Positions 1 to 14,227 of a stretch of 64,000 nucleotides of DNA are shown piece after piece (position 1 is the first letter of the stretch; every line of letters begins with the position of its first letter). This stretch comes from Candidula unifasciata. Its lineage: Eukaryota; Mollusca; Gastropoda; Stylommatophora; Geomitridae. Both the position numbers and the translations under genes were made by a program. The notes under the pieces are model-generated. The model did not search any database. It was given only the letters and a program-made list of their open reading frames with translations, and was not told the DNA's origin. The stretch covers positions 266,501-330,500 of the forward strand of contig CAJHNH020000191.1 in the NCBI GenBank assembly GCA_905116865.2, in the 5' to 3' direction.

Positions 1-49
1 TCAGTTTTGCTGTTCTGTTTGCTTCACATGTAGCCGCGCCCTTGTTTAT

Positions 50-520
50 AGTTGCACGTCATGCATTTCGGTCTTGAGAGGCAGCCCTCCCAATTGGTGT
101 CATTCATCCCAAATGCTTTGAGTGAAGACTTCAAGGTGTCCTTAAAACCTTTTTTTTTTGCCCGCCTTGGGAACGTTTCCCATTTTGCAGCTCACCATAG
201 AAGAGTTTTTTTGGGAGATCTGGCATGCATGCCACATGACCAGCCCAACGAATCTGATACGGCATCAGTAGAGTGTAGATGCTGGGCATGGCTGCTTTCT
301 CAAGGACTACGGTATCAGGTAATTTGTCTTGCCATCTGATCTGCATTAGTTTTCTAAGGCAGACTGTGTGAAAGTGTTTTAACTTTCTGGCCTGGCGCTG
401 GTATACAGTCCATGTTTCGCATGCGTACAGCAGTGTAGTTAATACAGCTGCTCTGTATACTTTAAGCTTTGTCTGCAGGGTTATGCCACTTCTGTTTCAA
501 AGCACCTATGGATGCATCCA
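50..520 (-). pseudogene. LINE 3'-end fragment (reverse transcriptase C-terminal region)
   Basis: Read on the minus strand it resembles the C-terminus of a common metazoan non-LTR retroelement: LLYACETWTVYQRQARKL, then RWQDKLPDTVVLEKA, RWAGHV and LFYGELQNGKRSQGGQKK. A run of ten A's then shifts the frame and stops appear. It is decayed, and its nearest clade cannot be fixed by eye. Confidence 0.7.
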
Positions 521-713
521 CAGTGCTGTGACGATAGGCTAAGCTCTAATCCATAACCACATGTTGTAAATACGTTTCGAAAACAACAAGCTTACAAGTT
601 GATAATTTAAAACAAGTATTTATTTTCTAGGAAAAGTAAGAAACCTTGTAATGCATCGACTTAGGAACTCTTTTACCTAACATGCTAAGTTTTCTTTAAA
701 TATGAAGGATGCA

Positions 714-945
714 TTCTTCTTCTTCTTCTTCTTCTTCTTCTTCTTCTTCTTCTTCTTCATGTTCACCAGCTGAAGACTCAGGCAGAAATTTCTGGTTGTT
801 CTCCCACCATCACCTCTAGACTTTAGTCTTATTCCAAAACTTCAGTTTGGCAAGCACATCCATGTTATAGATCTTGCATCTGTATGCAGACTGTTGGTTC
901 CTCACCTCTCAGGCAGATGTGCTCTGTCTTTAGACGAAAACCCCC
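714..945 (-). repeat. SINE-1 copy with (GAA)n tail
   Basis: The family (about 285 bp) recurs some 20 times in this window. Its hallmarks are: a start near gggttccggggcccc; aaaagcatgtcgtaagagtc; gcatctgcctgagaggcaag; gaaccaacagtctgcata; cagatctgtaaaacggatg; gtccagaagtggacgaacaa; then gaacgcgaagaagaag. Here it is inverted, so the tail appears as (TTC)n at 714-759. Confidence 0.75.
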
Positions 946-1084
946 GAATGAATCACCTTTTATGATAGGCTTGTTAGGAATAGAATATGAAAAGTGGCTC
1001 TTTGAGTCACTGGATCTAAACCCCTGAGACTTCAATTCCAGGTGAGGAATACAGTTAAGAAAAATAAGCATGAAGCCGTGGGGT

Positions 1085-1345
1085 TTTTGTGTCTAGACAC
1101 TCACCTGTGGATTCCGAAAGTAGTTCATTCAGTTCCTGACAGAGCCGAACATTTTTATTTTTAAAACTGACTTTGGCTCCCAGGTCGACCTAACCTCAAA
1201 GGGTACCAGGTAAAGTCCTGAGAAGTAAAGGCGGCTGTCAGGATGTTGGGAACAAAGTCCACTGAGTTCTGACGGGTCTATAAAAATATAGGTCAAGTCC
1301 TCAATGCACAATTGGCATGAAAGCGTGGAAAAGGGTCCGTTACCC
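1085..1345 (+). repeat. SINE-2 copy (tRNA-derived)
   Basis: SINE-2 has a tRNA-like head (tagcggctag...ggttcaaatcc, A and B boxes), a T-rich linker, the core gactttggctcccaggtcga and ccaggtaaagtcctgagaag, and ends near gcgtggaaaagggtcc. Here the head is decayed and the core intact. It lies just beyond the donor of PDZ exon 3. Confidence 0.65.
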
Positions 1346-1389
1346 AACACAGAAGCAACATGAAGAAAACCAGTAGCAACTAGTCTTAC

Positions 1390-1531
1390 ATCTGGTGGTT
1401 TGTTGATGGCCAATGAGGTTTTCTGTACCGGTTGAAAGTCTTCCCCGGTGGCGGAAGTAATTGTGTTCAGCTCCTGGGGGCGAAGGTCGTTTAGTGGTGT
1501 AACTTTTGGCTTCCAGATCGTCACAGCGCCT
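1390..1531 (-). CDS. PDZ protein coding exon 3 (post-PDZ linker)
   Basis: The acceptor ttcccctcag precedes A+GGCGCTG. The exon reads GAVTIWKPKVTPLNDL and ends KTSLAINKPPD, with donor gtaaga from 1389 downward. WKP-V-P followed by KTSLA is the usual linker after the PDZ of Zasp/PDLIM proteins. A SINE-2 copy sits about 45 bp beyond the donor. The next exon must lie left of the window. Confidence 0.85.
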
Positions 1532-2170
1532 CTGAGGGGAATTTAAAACAAAAATATGAAATGACATGAAAAAGTAATGTAAACAGTATAAATGGAATTA
1601 ACTACTTCAACGGGAACTGAGTTGTTGTCAACTGACATGTAAGTATTTAAAATCTGTGCAGAAAACATTACAAGCACATCTTTAATCAGTTCAAACAGGT
1701 CGCTTAAAGTAACCATATTAGCAAGGCTAACGTCCTTTCAGCGAACAACCCTTCTACCCCAACTCTCAAATTGTAACGGGATGTTTGTCTTGTGTCTGGG
1801 GTCTGTCATAATATGTATTTAATAGGGCTGTACCGAATATTCGCTTCGTATTCGCTTCGGGGCCGAATAGTGGACCTACTAGCTATTCGGTATTCGGCCG
1901 AATAGTGGCGGTCGGGCCGAATACGAATAGTGATTTCTGCATACACTGCGATGGACTAAAACAACTCTCATTAATAATGTCACAATTTATAGCCGACTTT
2001 TCTTGATTTTCGACGCTGCACCACTGTCATACGCACCCAGTTTTAGAACCTCTGCTGTAATGCCCCGGAGTCAGGCGCTGTTACCACGCAAACGGGTCGC
2101 CGTTTTTCCGGCTACGAAAGATTTAGGCATCGCTACTGTTGTGTTAAAGAAGGCATGAAGAAACTTGAAA

Positions 2171-2255
<85 letters not shown>

Positions 2256-5200
2256 AGAGAGAGAGAGAGAGAGAGACAAAGAGAGAGAGCATGCATTTGT
2301 TTGTTCTTTCGGGGTGTTTTTCCCCAAATCAAATTGAAGATATTGCACACGAGAATATGGAGGTGCATTTAAATTACATCGAACGAACGCCTGAACGAAA
2401 AATGATTTAAATGCGAATTTGGCACATGGATAAAATCAGATGAAAGATGCATTACTAAAATAAAAAAAATAGGTCAGTCAAAAACTGCATTTAAAAAAAA
2501 AAAAAAAAAAAAAGAACATCTTGTGCAATATATCGTTGTCTTGCTTGCTACATACATCCAGTTTTAACATATGGCTATGAGTCCTGGACAATCGGAACCA
2601 GGCCAAACAATTTTTTGAGGCCTCGGAGATGTGGTTTTACAGAACAATGCTTAAAATACCTTGGACAGCCTTTAAAAAAAGCAACCACTAGGTTTTGAAA
2701 GAGGCGAGAGCCTGAAGACAACTAATCGCAGACATCAGAAGAAGACAGTCATCATTTTTCGGCCATCGTATAGAAAGAGTGAAAATGGAACATGTGGTGA
2801 TCACTGGAAAGATTTGTGGAAGGATAGATAGAAAAAGACAACGAGAGAAGATTCTTGACAGTCGTTGCATGACATGGAGGTGTGTCAGCACACAAACTGA
2901 TACATGCTGCAGGAGATCGCAGATTGTGGCGAGGCAAAATCGCCACACCAGTCGGCGAGGCAATTGATGATGATGATACACTATTCGTATTCGGCCGAAT
3001 AGTGAAAACCACTATTCGGTACAGCCCTAGTATTTAATAAACTCATTTGTTCCTATCAGCTTGACTGTAGTCATCCCCATTTTCAACACGTCTGCATGTA
3101 TACAAACTTGGAAAGGGGGAGGGCAGGGAAGAGGAGGGTCTCCAAGGCGAAGTGGTCAAGCCGTTCGCCTCCCGCTCTAAAGGTCGTGGCTTCGTTTTCA
3201 CGGTCCCGTCGCGCAGATCCCAGGGGATCGACGCTGGTGCCTCGGAGTTCACACTCTCTATAATCCTCTCGCCAGGAGGCTAGACATACTGCCAAGAGAG
3301 ACCGAGCCAAATGGGATAAAACCTGGTGCAATAAAGTCGACCCTTTCGGATTTAGCTCGACTATTTATTTATATTTAAAATTTAGTGACTGGGATTTCAC
3401 GGTCAGGGGATACCCGGTGCGGAAAATTTCCTGTCATCTCCGCGCCCCCCCCCCCCTCTCCGCCCTGACACACACACATGTATACACATGTTTTTAACGT
3501 TAAGACACACATTTGAGTCATTATGTTATGCGCTATCGGTGCTTCAAGCCCTCAAGAGTGGCAAACTCTCTCACTTGAGATCTGAACTCGGCAAGGTGGC
3601 TACCCAAAAGTGGATATACTCCAGTGGGTACCATCCCACTGTGGTATACCAGGAAACGAAACCGCAGATAAACTTGCTAAGAAAGGGGCAGAATGTGACC
3701 AGGAAGAGAATGCAGTAGCATACTATGAGAAGAAAAGGGCCATCCAGGCCATTAGAAGTGAACAGAGTCTGGCCAGAGATGACTACCACTTACTTGACCG
3801 GCATGGGCAGGTCATTGTCCTACGTCTCAGGACAGGACATAACAAACTTAACCAGCATATGCACAGGCTTCGTCTAAGTAGTTCACCTGTGTGCCCTTGT
3901 GGGCTATGTGTGCAGACTACAGAACATGTCCTGCAAGACTGTCCCTTGTTCAGCCCATTAATAAGGGAATTCTGGCCCGGTGAGTCACCACTGTACACAA
4001 AGTTGTATGGGACTAAAAATGAACTCATAAAAACAGTCAACTTTATCACAAGAATTTATCTGTCGGTGTAAATCAGAAAGCGAACACAAGAAGAAGAAGA
4101 AGTCATTATGTCCCCTCCCCCTCCTATTTTCCGTGATTGAGTTATGAGCTGGATTATCTTCACAGCACTCCGGACACATCCATGGGTCCAGATTCCCCTC
4201 TCAACATATCCATCAGCGTGGCGCGATTAATAGTGCCAGTCCTTTGCTGGATGGTTGGCTCTGTGGCTAAGTCGATACGAACGCTTCGTAATGCCGGGTT
4301 CGATCCCATCTGCGGGCCATGCGCCTTGCGTTGGTTTCGACAGTGGTATCAAGAAAGCCGACCGTCCAGAGTAATGGCAAACTACTGGACGTAAATTTGC
4401 CTAGAATAGGCTCTGCAACGTCCTGTAAAGGATACGCAACAACCTCTGGGAAGCAATGTTGGATGCCCGTATGTATTGTTGCGCATGCAACCAAAAAAAA
4501 ATCTTGGAAATCGAAAACAGTAGCTTAACGGCGCCGCCCAAGCAAAAATTTGGAGTTCACAATATACCCAAAATATTTCACGATCCTCACCGGTGCAACG
4601 GAGTCCGTGCACTGCGCTGAGAATCTTCAGATTCAGGCTTGAGTTAGAAGTAGAATGGAGCACTTTTGGGGGTTACACCCGTGTGCCAAGATGTTGAATA
4701 AACCAATAAACCAAACCAATAAATGTCAACTTACCTTTCAACGAGCATGATTATCTGGTCCCCGGACCTCATTATCTCTGCCTTGGCCTCGTCGTGGGTC
4801 ATTGCATCAGAGGTGGCGTTGTTGATGGACAGAATGGCGTCGCCTGGCTTCAGACCGCATCGTTCAGATACGCTACCGGGGTTAATCTGTCAAGCAAATC
4901 AATTATCTCTCATTGGTCTGACCGTGACAGATTCAAGTGTGGCTACAGACAAATTATGCTACTCGTCAAAAGTCAAGGGTCACTTAGAATTTTTGGGGAG
5001 CGGAAACCATAAAACCAATCTGATTGAAACGTGACTAATATCAGTGAAAACGGCATTTAGTGAATACAAAAATGACACGGCGTGACATTCATCAGTGAAG
5101 AGTATTTGACTCCACTGTCGTCTTATCTACTGGATGTGCTCGCGTCCCCAAGCAGCTTGGGCTTTTCGATAGTAAAAGTAAAGGTCCCTTCTAGGGGGCG

Positions 5201-8200
5201 TGTTAGCGCAGTCGATAGGAGACTCGTTTTCAATCCAGCTGCGACTCGCTGCAGCCCACGGCCGGTGTTCGAAACCGGGCCGTTTCCGGGGTTCACACGG
5301 CCTCTAGGTAATGGGTACCAGAGTTAACACGCTGTTGCTACGGAGGTGGGTGCGGACGTCAACACAGGCGGACAGTTTCTCAACAGCTGTCCGTACTGGT
5401 GGCAGAGCACTTATGGGCTATAACAGTGTGCAATGACGCTGGTTCACATCTCCCGACTTTACCTTTCACGCCTTATGCGTATTGGGAATATAAGGCTAGA
5501 CCTATACTTGGTGTTTGCTGTGGTCAGCATCACGCAGACCGTCTTTACTTCCCAGGACTGCACCTGGTACCCACTCAAGGCTGGGTCGACCTGGGAGTCT
5601 TCGACAAGTAGGAGTAATAGATGTTCTGACTACAGGATGTCGAGCAGCCAGTCCGTATTCATGTAAACCGTTATAAATGGTGTTTTGACTTACTCTAATG
5701 TTTAGAGGAAAAACATCGGCATTCTACACGAGTTAAAAATTCCAGGAGAACTGGCTCATAAACAGGCCCCATAAAACGTCATTATGGCTTGGAAAAGACG
5801 GTGTTGGAAGGTGCAGTTTTTGGAAGGCGAGGCAGGGGTCGACCTCCGCGATGATGAATACAGGATAATGAAGATGCACTAGAAATGAAAGCACGTGGGG
5901 CTGGGGAGCAAGCTAGAGAAATGGATACCTTATTTTCTAGGATATTACCTAGATCATGTTTTGGACCGGGTCCGCCTGAGCGCCAATGTTAATTTTGAAA
6001 CAAACATCCGCTCCGATGCAGATTTGGACCCTAGACAGTGGAATGGTACTCATACGTCAATATCTCCAGTTAAAGCAGCAGTTAGTTGCTGGTTCATGTA
6101 TTACCATATGGTAATTAGTCGAAGGAAGCCGTCTGGTTTCATATAGGTTTTAGTTAAACGCTGTACATAAGCTAGGCAATATCACAGGCGCCGGGCTGTT
6201 TCTAGACTATTATCTAGAGCGGAGAATTCAGACAAGCCAATCCTGATTCTAAGAAATAAATCCACTGAACTATGACTAAGAAGTTTAATGAAAAGTGTTG
6301 AGTGTGTGTTAGCAGAAGGAAAATGGGGAGGTTGGGGGGGGGGGGGGGAATAACACAAGAGATTGGGAAGTTTCGGCCAAGAGAATTGGTATTAGCTTGA
6401 CTGCGGTCACCCCTGTTTTCAATCCTGTTCCTTTTGTCTTAACCCTTAAAAGAGCTGTTGGTCAATTGTTTTGTGCTGGTAGGCGGTGGTTTATGTGACT
6501 TTTGCCCCAACACATCTGATTTAGCAAATCCTTATATAGTGGCTCTTTACAACATGGTTGTTAGGGAGATAAAGTAATATAAAGATCCCCTTCCCACGCC
6601 TCCAGTCGTGTTGGGCATATAGTGCTAGACTTATATTCTAAAGACCAATCGACACTCGATGGGTGTGTGGTCAACATGAAGCCATCAGCAGGTCTTTTAC
6701 AGAACACGGGGAGAGAAAAGAGGCTCTTGTAACCTGTCTCTATCCATTTCTAGCCAATACTCCAGCCCTATTTGCTTTCGTAGTCAATGCATCTTCAATG
6801 TCTTGCATCCACTTTCATGCAGATTTGCACCAGTATTGTTTTCCGGAAAGTGTGCCCTCCACAGCCGTTCTCGGCGGGCTGCTATGGCGTTTAACGTGGC
6901 CAAAATACTTTGGCTTTCGGGGCAGGATGCTGTTTATAAGAAGTTTTCCTTGATGTTCAAATCAGATAGGATGTCAACGTTCTTCTTCTTCTTGGTCCCT
7001 GGTATTTCAAGAATTTGTCTGTGGCTTTTCTGTTTAAAAGCTCCGATTTATTCATACATGTTTTTTCCCGCTCTGGTAACTTTGCAAAGGTGGGATCCTC
7101 GCTGAGGTTATGTGTCAGTGCACTGAGATTTGTTTGCGTGATCTATGAGGAAAGGCTGGAGATCTTATTAAATATCCGTGTGCAACATAAAATGATCCCC
7201 AACGAAAGAAACCCCAGCTAAAACAACTTGAGAAGCTTACCTGCCCATACCTACAGTATTCCCCCACTGGCCTCTAGAGAACATTGGTGAAAACGAATCA
7301 AGAAAAGAATTGACACGATAAGCTTATCTCCTTATGTCTGCCGCTGGGGCTGTGTTTTTGTGATCATTGAGTGCAGGGGTAGTTTCCCTTCAATGAACAT
7401 GAGAAATCAGGTCTGTGTAGTCTCCTTCCCAATGGCATTTCATTTGTTCTGGTAGTACATTCAAACTGAACTATTCGCATATATTGAGGATTGAACCGCA
7501 TGTCTTCTTTTTCTTCTTCTTCTTCTTCTTCTCCTACTTCTTCTTCTTTCTCTTCTATTAGCTCTCACACTCTCTATTCACATCTCTGAAGCTTCCCTCT
7601 CCCACTCCTTTCCAACTCGCACTTAAGAAGAAGAATAAGAAGGAGAAGAAGAACAACAACACATTGTGAGCTTCAGATTTAATATAGAATGTTTTTCTAC
7701 TGTGACCAACATGGTGTTGTGAACTTGAGATTTAGAAAATGGCGCGATGCCTGTTGCCAAAGAACTGGTGGTGCCTTGTGTGATTAAAATTGATTGCGTG
7801 TTGCAACTGCTCATCTGTTTGTACCTGCTGCTTCCGTCGATGACGAACTGCATTTCTAATGCCGGACTGTTTGTGTTAGCATTTCTGATGGCTGCCTTAT
7901 GTTTTTAATGCGTCTGTATGCTAGTTGACATGCTGAGACTGCATTCTGTGTCAATTTTTCAACAAGGGACAGTGGTGGACATTCTTTGTGCTTTTCGTTG
8001 GTACAGGAGAACAGCATGTATGCGGTGGCCCGTTTGGTATGAAGCTGAAACTAAGATTACCAGATTACCATACGTCTTGTGTAATGTGTACAAGCCGGCA
8101 GTGGATGGCAAAAGGTAAGTGCTGGAAAGCAGTCGCCATATAAGTCGCCTAGACGTCTGTGTTTCTCCACATCGGCGGCTGGTTCGCCCACTGGCTGGCC

Positions 8201-11200
8201 GGTAGACGACTTCGTCGCCGGTGGAGACAGTTAATGCGTCTGTATCCTTTGATCCCATCAACACTGCAAGAATCATTTTCAGGGCTGGTGTGCAATGCTA
8301 AGCCATTTTACATAGCGCACATAACCTAGTCACAATTATAACCTAAAGCTCCCCCTTTAGGAATGCTAGTTGAACGTGACGGTTTTTCTTTTCGTAAAAC
8401 AAGCCAAGCCAGTGTTCCTCAAAATGTTTACACCCATCTGAAAGCTAACCAAATTCAGAAAAAAAAAAAAAAATTTTAGATGGCAGTCTATCAGTTGAAT
8501 CCAATACCACATAGTTACAAGATACTGTTGCTGTTTAGAGGTTGGCAAATCTGATATATTTAACCGGAGCGCTGTTTCTGATAGATGGGGCGCTGCATAA
8601 CGGCCATTCGATTTCTATTAGTGGCTAAGAAAGTCTCTTTCGAAACAAACGACCAATAATCTGATAGCTCAATAACTCAGAGATGGATATTCCTTTTCGA
8701 GGAACATCCAAGACTCAGATAAAGATTGTCGGGACCAAGAGCGACATCAGAAGACAATTCGATCAGCTTTTCTTTTTCAGGATGATCATGTGCCTATGTC
8801 CTTGTACCTGCCAATTCAATCAATCAGGTGCCGTCTCCACAATGAAGGTTGGCTGCAATGGATCTACAACAAGCCCTGTTTCTTGCCCTTGATGTACACT
8901 CACGCATACTGCTGCTCGTCCATCTCTTGGTGTTATCCTCCCACTTGTAACGCTGTCTGCCTCTTGCTCGCCTAGCTTGAACCTTTCCCTCTAGGATGAT
9001 CTTTAGAATACTGTTATGTCTTTTAATGTGACCAAAATATTTCACTTGTCTCTTTTTTTTATTTCACCTAGCAGCTCTCTTTTCATTTGATAGCTTTTGT
9101 TTCCGTGAAATACGACCTAATCTTCTGTATATCCACATACCTGCCTATTAGGGATTATTATTCGAAAGTTGCCTTTACGGAAATCCTTGTTTCCATGAAA
9201 ATAATTATCACAATTTGCAATTCTGGAAGATAAAATCTGCCTGCCCTATTCTGTTATACCAGCGGTTCTCAATCTGCGGGTCGCGACTTTTTTTTTTTTT
9301 TTTCTGGGTCGCCTAAGACCATCGGAAAAAAAAAAAAAACATATTCATCGAAGTAATGAAGGAAAATAATTTGGGGGTCGCCACAACATGAGGGAACTGT
9401 ATTAAAGGCTCACAGTGTTAGGAAGGTTAAGAGCCACTGTGTCTAAAACGATCTTGGCATACAGCTAACGGCTAGCGACAAAGACCAAGAAATTCTGGGA
9501 TGATACCCTTACCTACCTAGGCAATAAATTATCGAAATGCGATCGATGTTGCGTGTCTGGGGAAAAATTCAAGCCGTGCAATCAATAAATCAATTCTGCA
9601 TAAACCATAAATATAAGGCTCTGTTCCTCTTGCCTTTATCAGATCCTACCCTTATTGTTGTTGTACAGATAACATTCCTATATACACACCGGAACATACC
9701 AATCAAATACCTTTCTTAAATGTTTGTGTATTCTAGACAAAGCATTAGGGTCTACTGTGTTCGTAAATTGTTGCTGTGCTTGTTATTCAACATATGCTTC
9801 GTTAATATACATTTCTATAATCTATGGTGCCATTTCAATGGGTTGAAATGAATTCTGTCCGTATTCCATAGTTGTGGATTTCAAGCTGTACGAAGACATG
9901 GTCAAAAAGACACCTTGGGGGGGGGGGGGGGTGGCCTAGTTGACCACATTCTTAGTGCACTTGTATCCATAGCGAGGAGGGACAAGTTCAATTCCCGGCA
10001 TGGTTACTATAGCTTTCGATTTTTATGTTGTCTAGTGTGTTCTTCTATCTTTCTACTTCTTTCTATGAGTGCCTATTAATATATTTTATATTAATTTATT
10101 ATTATACAGATAAAATTGTGCGGTTCACTGGCTAAGGGTTGTATGTGTTTGTGCAAGCCAACATACGTCTAGCAAAGACGGCAACGATCTTTCTGGCACT
10201 TCAATGAAAAAGACATCACTTACCCCCACTCAACAACCGAGAAGTGTAAGACAAGCGCCGAAACCTAGAGGATCATGCACCTTTACATCCTCCCCCCCCC
10301 CCTTTCCCGACAATAAAATAATTTGGGAGCTCCATTCAAACCCCCCCCCCCCACACACACACATACACACCCATGTTTTTGGCGTCAGCCCGCTTAGTTA
10401 ATATTTCTTAACTCAAACGACCCTTTTACAGGGGTCGTCAAAGACAATTGCAAAGCAAATATTCATTAAAGTTATGAAGTAGCGACGAAATAATGGTATG
10501 GCTGGGGGTCTCCACAACACGGGGAACTGTATTAAAGGGTTTCCACAACATGGGGAACTGTATTAAAGGGTTTCCACAACATGAGGAACTGTATTAAAGG
10601 GTTTCAACACCATGGGGAACTGTATTAAAGGGTCTCCACAACATGGGGAACTGTATTAAAGGGTTTCCACAACATGGGGAACTGTATTAAAGGGTTTCCA
10701 CAACATGGGGAACTGTATTAAAGGGTTTCCACAACATGGGGAACTGTATTAAAGGGTTTCCACACCATGGGGAACTGTATTAAAGGGTCTCCACAACATG
10801 GGGAACTGTATTAAAGCGTTTCCACAACATGGGGAACTGTATTAAAGGGTTTCCACAACATGGGGAACTGTATTAAAGGGTTTCCACAACATGGGGAACT
10901 GTATTAAAGCGTTTCCACAACATGGGGAACTGTATTAAAGCGTTTCCACAACATGGGGAACTGTATTAAAGGGTTTCCACAACATGGGGAACTGTATTAA
11001 AGGGTTTCCACAACATGGGCAACTGTATTAAAGGGTTGCGGCATTAGGAAGGTTGAGAACCACTGGTCTATGTGATCTCCGTGGCAAGCTTCGCACTTCA
11101 GTTTTCCTGCAGGCAATTAATATAATGGGGTTTGGTTACGGGCTCCTTACTTCGGTTCGTGAGTCCAGACGTTTCAAAGATTTTTTTAGCTCGTCGCTGG

Positions 11201-14195
11201 AGCTACGGAGTTGTGTATTTTAGTAACTTTTTTTGGGGGCTGGTGAACAGCCGATCTGCGGATATAGAACGAATTATGTGAGGTTCCTGGCGTAATTTGG
11301 TCGATCTTCTCGACACTCAACGCCTCTGAGTCGCAGTAATTCCATTTCATAATTGGCATAGATATGACAACGCCTTCTCCAGTCCAGATATCCGGAGAAC
11401 GCCTTGGATATAGATGGCACCTTTGTTGGGAATGCCTTTGCACTACTTCAGCGATTATTTCCTCCTGCTGGTGCCGGGGCCCCATTCTGAGAGGAGTGGG
11501 GCAGGACCACTACCCCTTATCAAGCATGCATTTAAAAGCCATTAATTAGGGCTGTTTGTTTCCAAGTCGGAATACAGATGCCTGCGAGGTGGGGAACCAA
11601 AAGTCTGCATAAAATTAAGCAGATATATAAAAACGGATTTGCACAAAAAGTAAAGTTTTTAGAACAAAACCAAAGTCCAAAAGCGGCCGAACAACTAGAA
11701 CTATCCGCCGGAGTTTACAACTGTTCAACGCTAAGAAGAGGTAAAAGAAGAACTATTATTTATTTATGTAATTTATTTAACGGCACTTCGCTATATTGCG
11801 TCAGTTTGAAGGACAGCTTATAAAATTCCAAGGAACTATTATATTTTTTTCATGTTCGTTTTATTTTATATTTTATGTCCTCAGCACTTACATGCCCTAA
11901 AGCAACCCCCCCCCCCCCCACCCCCTTCTTTTTTTAAAGTAAAACCAACTTCTAACACAGCATTGCAAAATCATGGTTGAGTTATTTACTCCCCCTAGCT
12001 AGAGTTACTTCCCGCTGATTTAATATCAAATTCCACAGTTTAGAAATACCACGCTCTGTTGGGACAGGGCGACAAACCATGCTATATCTAGATATCGGCC
12101 TATCGTATATGTTACCACTTAACCCGTTTTGGAAGTTTTGTATCAAGCACTCTAAGATCCATCCTAGAATATCATCCCCTGTCATTCCTGACGCCAGCGG
12201 CCGCACTCCAAGTGCTTATCTTTGATGTGTGTTGATCCTGACTTAGTTACAAACACTTGTCTGAAGAAGACCTCTGACCTACATTGCAAGGTCTGTCGAC
12301 AGGAATGTGGTAGCTAGGAGTGTCTTTGTTTAACATTGTGAGCGGGTAGTGGATGTGGAGGAGAGGGAAGGTGTATGAAGTCAACAATAACAGTGTCAAT
12401 TCTCTTCCTACTGATATCATCGTCTTCACCAGGCATGTAAAACTTGAGGGCCCCTATAGAGGGCAAAATGGGTCACACCATGTCGTAAAAGGACCATACA
12501 CGATAACTTATTGGAATTGTTCACCTTCTTGAATGCTGAATTAGGAATCGACATCATAGCACACGGGACACTCCAACAAACGCTCTGTCCCCATCTTTAG
12601 CGGCAAGCTTAGAGTTCGAATTCCGATGGCACGGGTAATTGTCTGACTGCATATCTGTTTCGTCTTTCCCCTGAGTGTTGAGCGTTGGTCAAATCCTCTG
12701 GTAACTCAAGGAATTGTTTAATAAAAGTGATTGCAGAATATTTTCTTTGTACGAGCCGCAGGTGTGCTTGCAAAGAGCCACAGGTGTGCTTGTAAAAAGC
12801 CGCATGCAGCCCGCGGGTCGCCAGTCTGACATGCCTAGTTTTCATCACCATTGTCGTCTTCCAAATAAGCAGGGCTGTCAATGCTTGGGCTTTTCCTCTC
12901 CCCCCCCCCCCTCCCAGGATCTGGGTTTTTATTTGACGCCTCGGGGAAATCTTTTTTTTTTTTTTTTTTTTAATATATCATTATATAAAAGTGGTAAATG
13001 TTTCGTTTCGTAACTATACATTTTGTACATTTTCAACAATCTGGGTTTTTTTATTTGGTTTTTTTTTTGTTCTTTGTCTAAGTATTGTTTGGGTTTTTGT
13101 TTAGCGAAGCTCGGTTTTCCCAAAAAATCCCATTGGCAGCCCTGCAAATAAGCCCTTTTCTTCTTTTCCCCCGCTGTTGTTGCTGCGCGTGTGTTGCTGC
13201 TGATGATGCCATTACTACGCCTACATTCTGCCCTTTATCTCCGAAAGAGCATAGGCTCTAAACAAACTAACGCTAAGCCTTCATCTCCTTTCCTGTCTCG
13301 CAGAGCTTATTCTGTTACTGCTGCCATTATCAACACTGCTACAACAACAACTACTACTCTAACTAATATTACTAATACTGATGCTTCTTCTTCTTCTTCT
13401 TCTTCCTTATCTTCTTTTTCTTCCTTATCTTCTTTTTCTTCCTTATCTTCTTTATCTACTACTCCTGAGGCTAATACCACTACTGTTACTACTACTAATA
13501 ATAATACTACTACGAATATACCCTCTTCTTCTTTAGTAAGTTAGACAGTCACACAAGGATATGCGTGTGTTGGTGGGGGTGATGGAAACAAAGTAATAGA
13601 ATACTAAAGTGAAAAGTACCTACTCCAAATAAGCACCGTATAACCCCGTACTTTTAACAAACAATTAGCAAACTGTTGTCTGTTGCCTAATTGGCCAACA
13701 GGAATTCGTCACCCATCTTTTTGTTTGGCCAGAACACAGCCGGTAAGTGAATGAGCTCAGTGTTCAACAAATTCTCCAGCTCGGAAGCTCGGCTGCTGTG
13801 TGTCCTGGTGATGCGTGCTGTTCCTAGTTAGGCTCACCGGTTGCCTGGGATCTGGCATGTTGCCCTCACCTGCACAGCGCTAAAAATGTAGGTGGGAAAA
13901 TATCAAAGCTGCATTCGGCGGGCTGGCTGCAGACAGGGGAGCCGGAAACATGGCGTGGGCAGGAGCGAGGGGCGGTGAGGGAGCAGGGCCTCTGGAAAAC
14001 TAAGGGCCCTCTAAAAACAAAAAACAAAAATAATCCCCGCCTCTGACAATTTGCATCATAAGTGACAGTTTCTCTGTTTAATTATTTGTTTATACAAAGC
14101 ATATTATTTCAAATATATTATTTCGTTTAGTTACCATTTAAGATATAATAACGACAATTCTAATCTAAATACTAATCTATATTAGTATTATTACA

Positions 14196-14227
<32 letters not shown>

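Larger units (their letters stand above)
1823..3029. mobile_element. Non-autonomous hAT-type element, 1207 bp, 8-bp TSD
   Basis: The terminal inverted repeats read TAGGGCTGTACCGAATA at the left and TTCGGTACAGCCCTA at the right. Exact target-site duplications gtatttaa flank it (1815-1822, 3030-3037). Inner subterminal repeats carry many ATTCG/CGAAT motifs. The interior holds no transposase; it contains a (CT)n tract and a LINE 3' fragment. 8-bp duplication plus TAGGG termini point to hAT. Confidence 0.85.

Noticed and set aside
1129..1524. 131-codon minus-strand gene
   Set aside because: Its first part is PDZ exon 3, ending at a donor at 1390; the remainder reads through intron and a SINE-2 copy.
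5190..5290. tRNA gene
   Set aside because: A- and B-box-like motifs are present but no cloverleaf closes; such heads recur as SINE starts (also at 4250, 17385, 21550, 23800, 49153, 58084 and 60890).
6660..7010. Possible LINE fragment on the minus strand
   Set aside because: Layout resembles degraded LINE C-termini, but stops and missing motifs leave it unsupported.
10490..11060. CRISPR-like array
   Set aside because: The repeats are directly adjacent 31-bp units without unique spacers, in a eukaryotic intron; the same applies to the 21-, 33- and 87-bp arrays.
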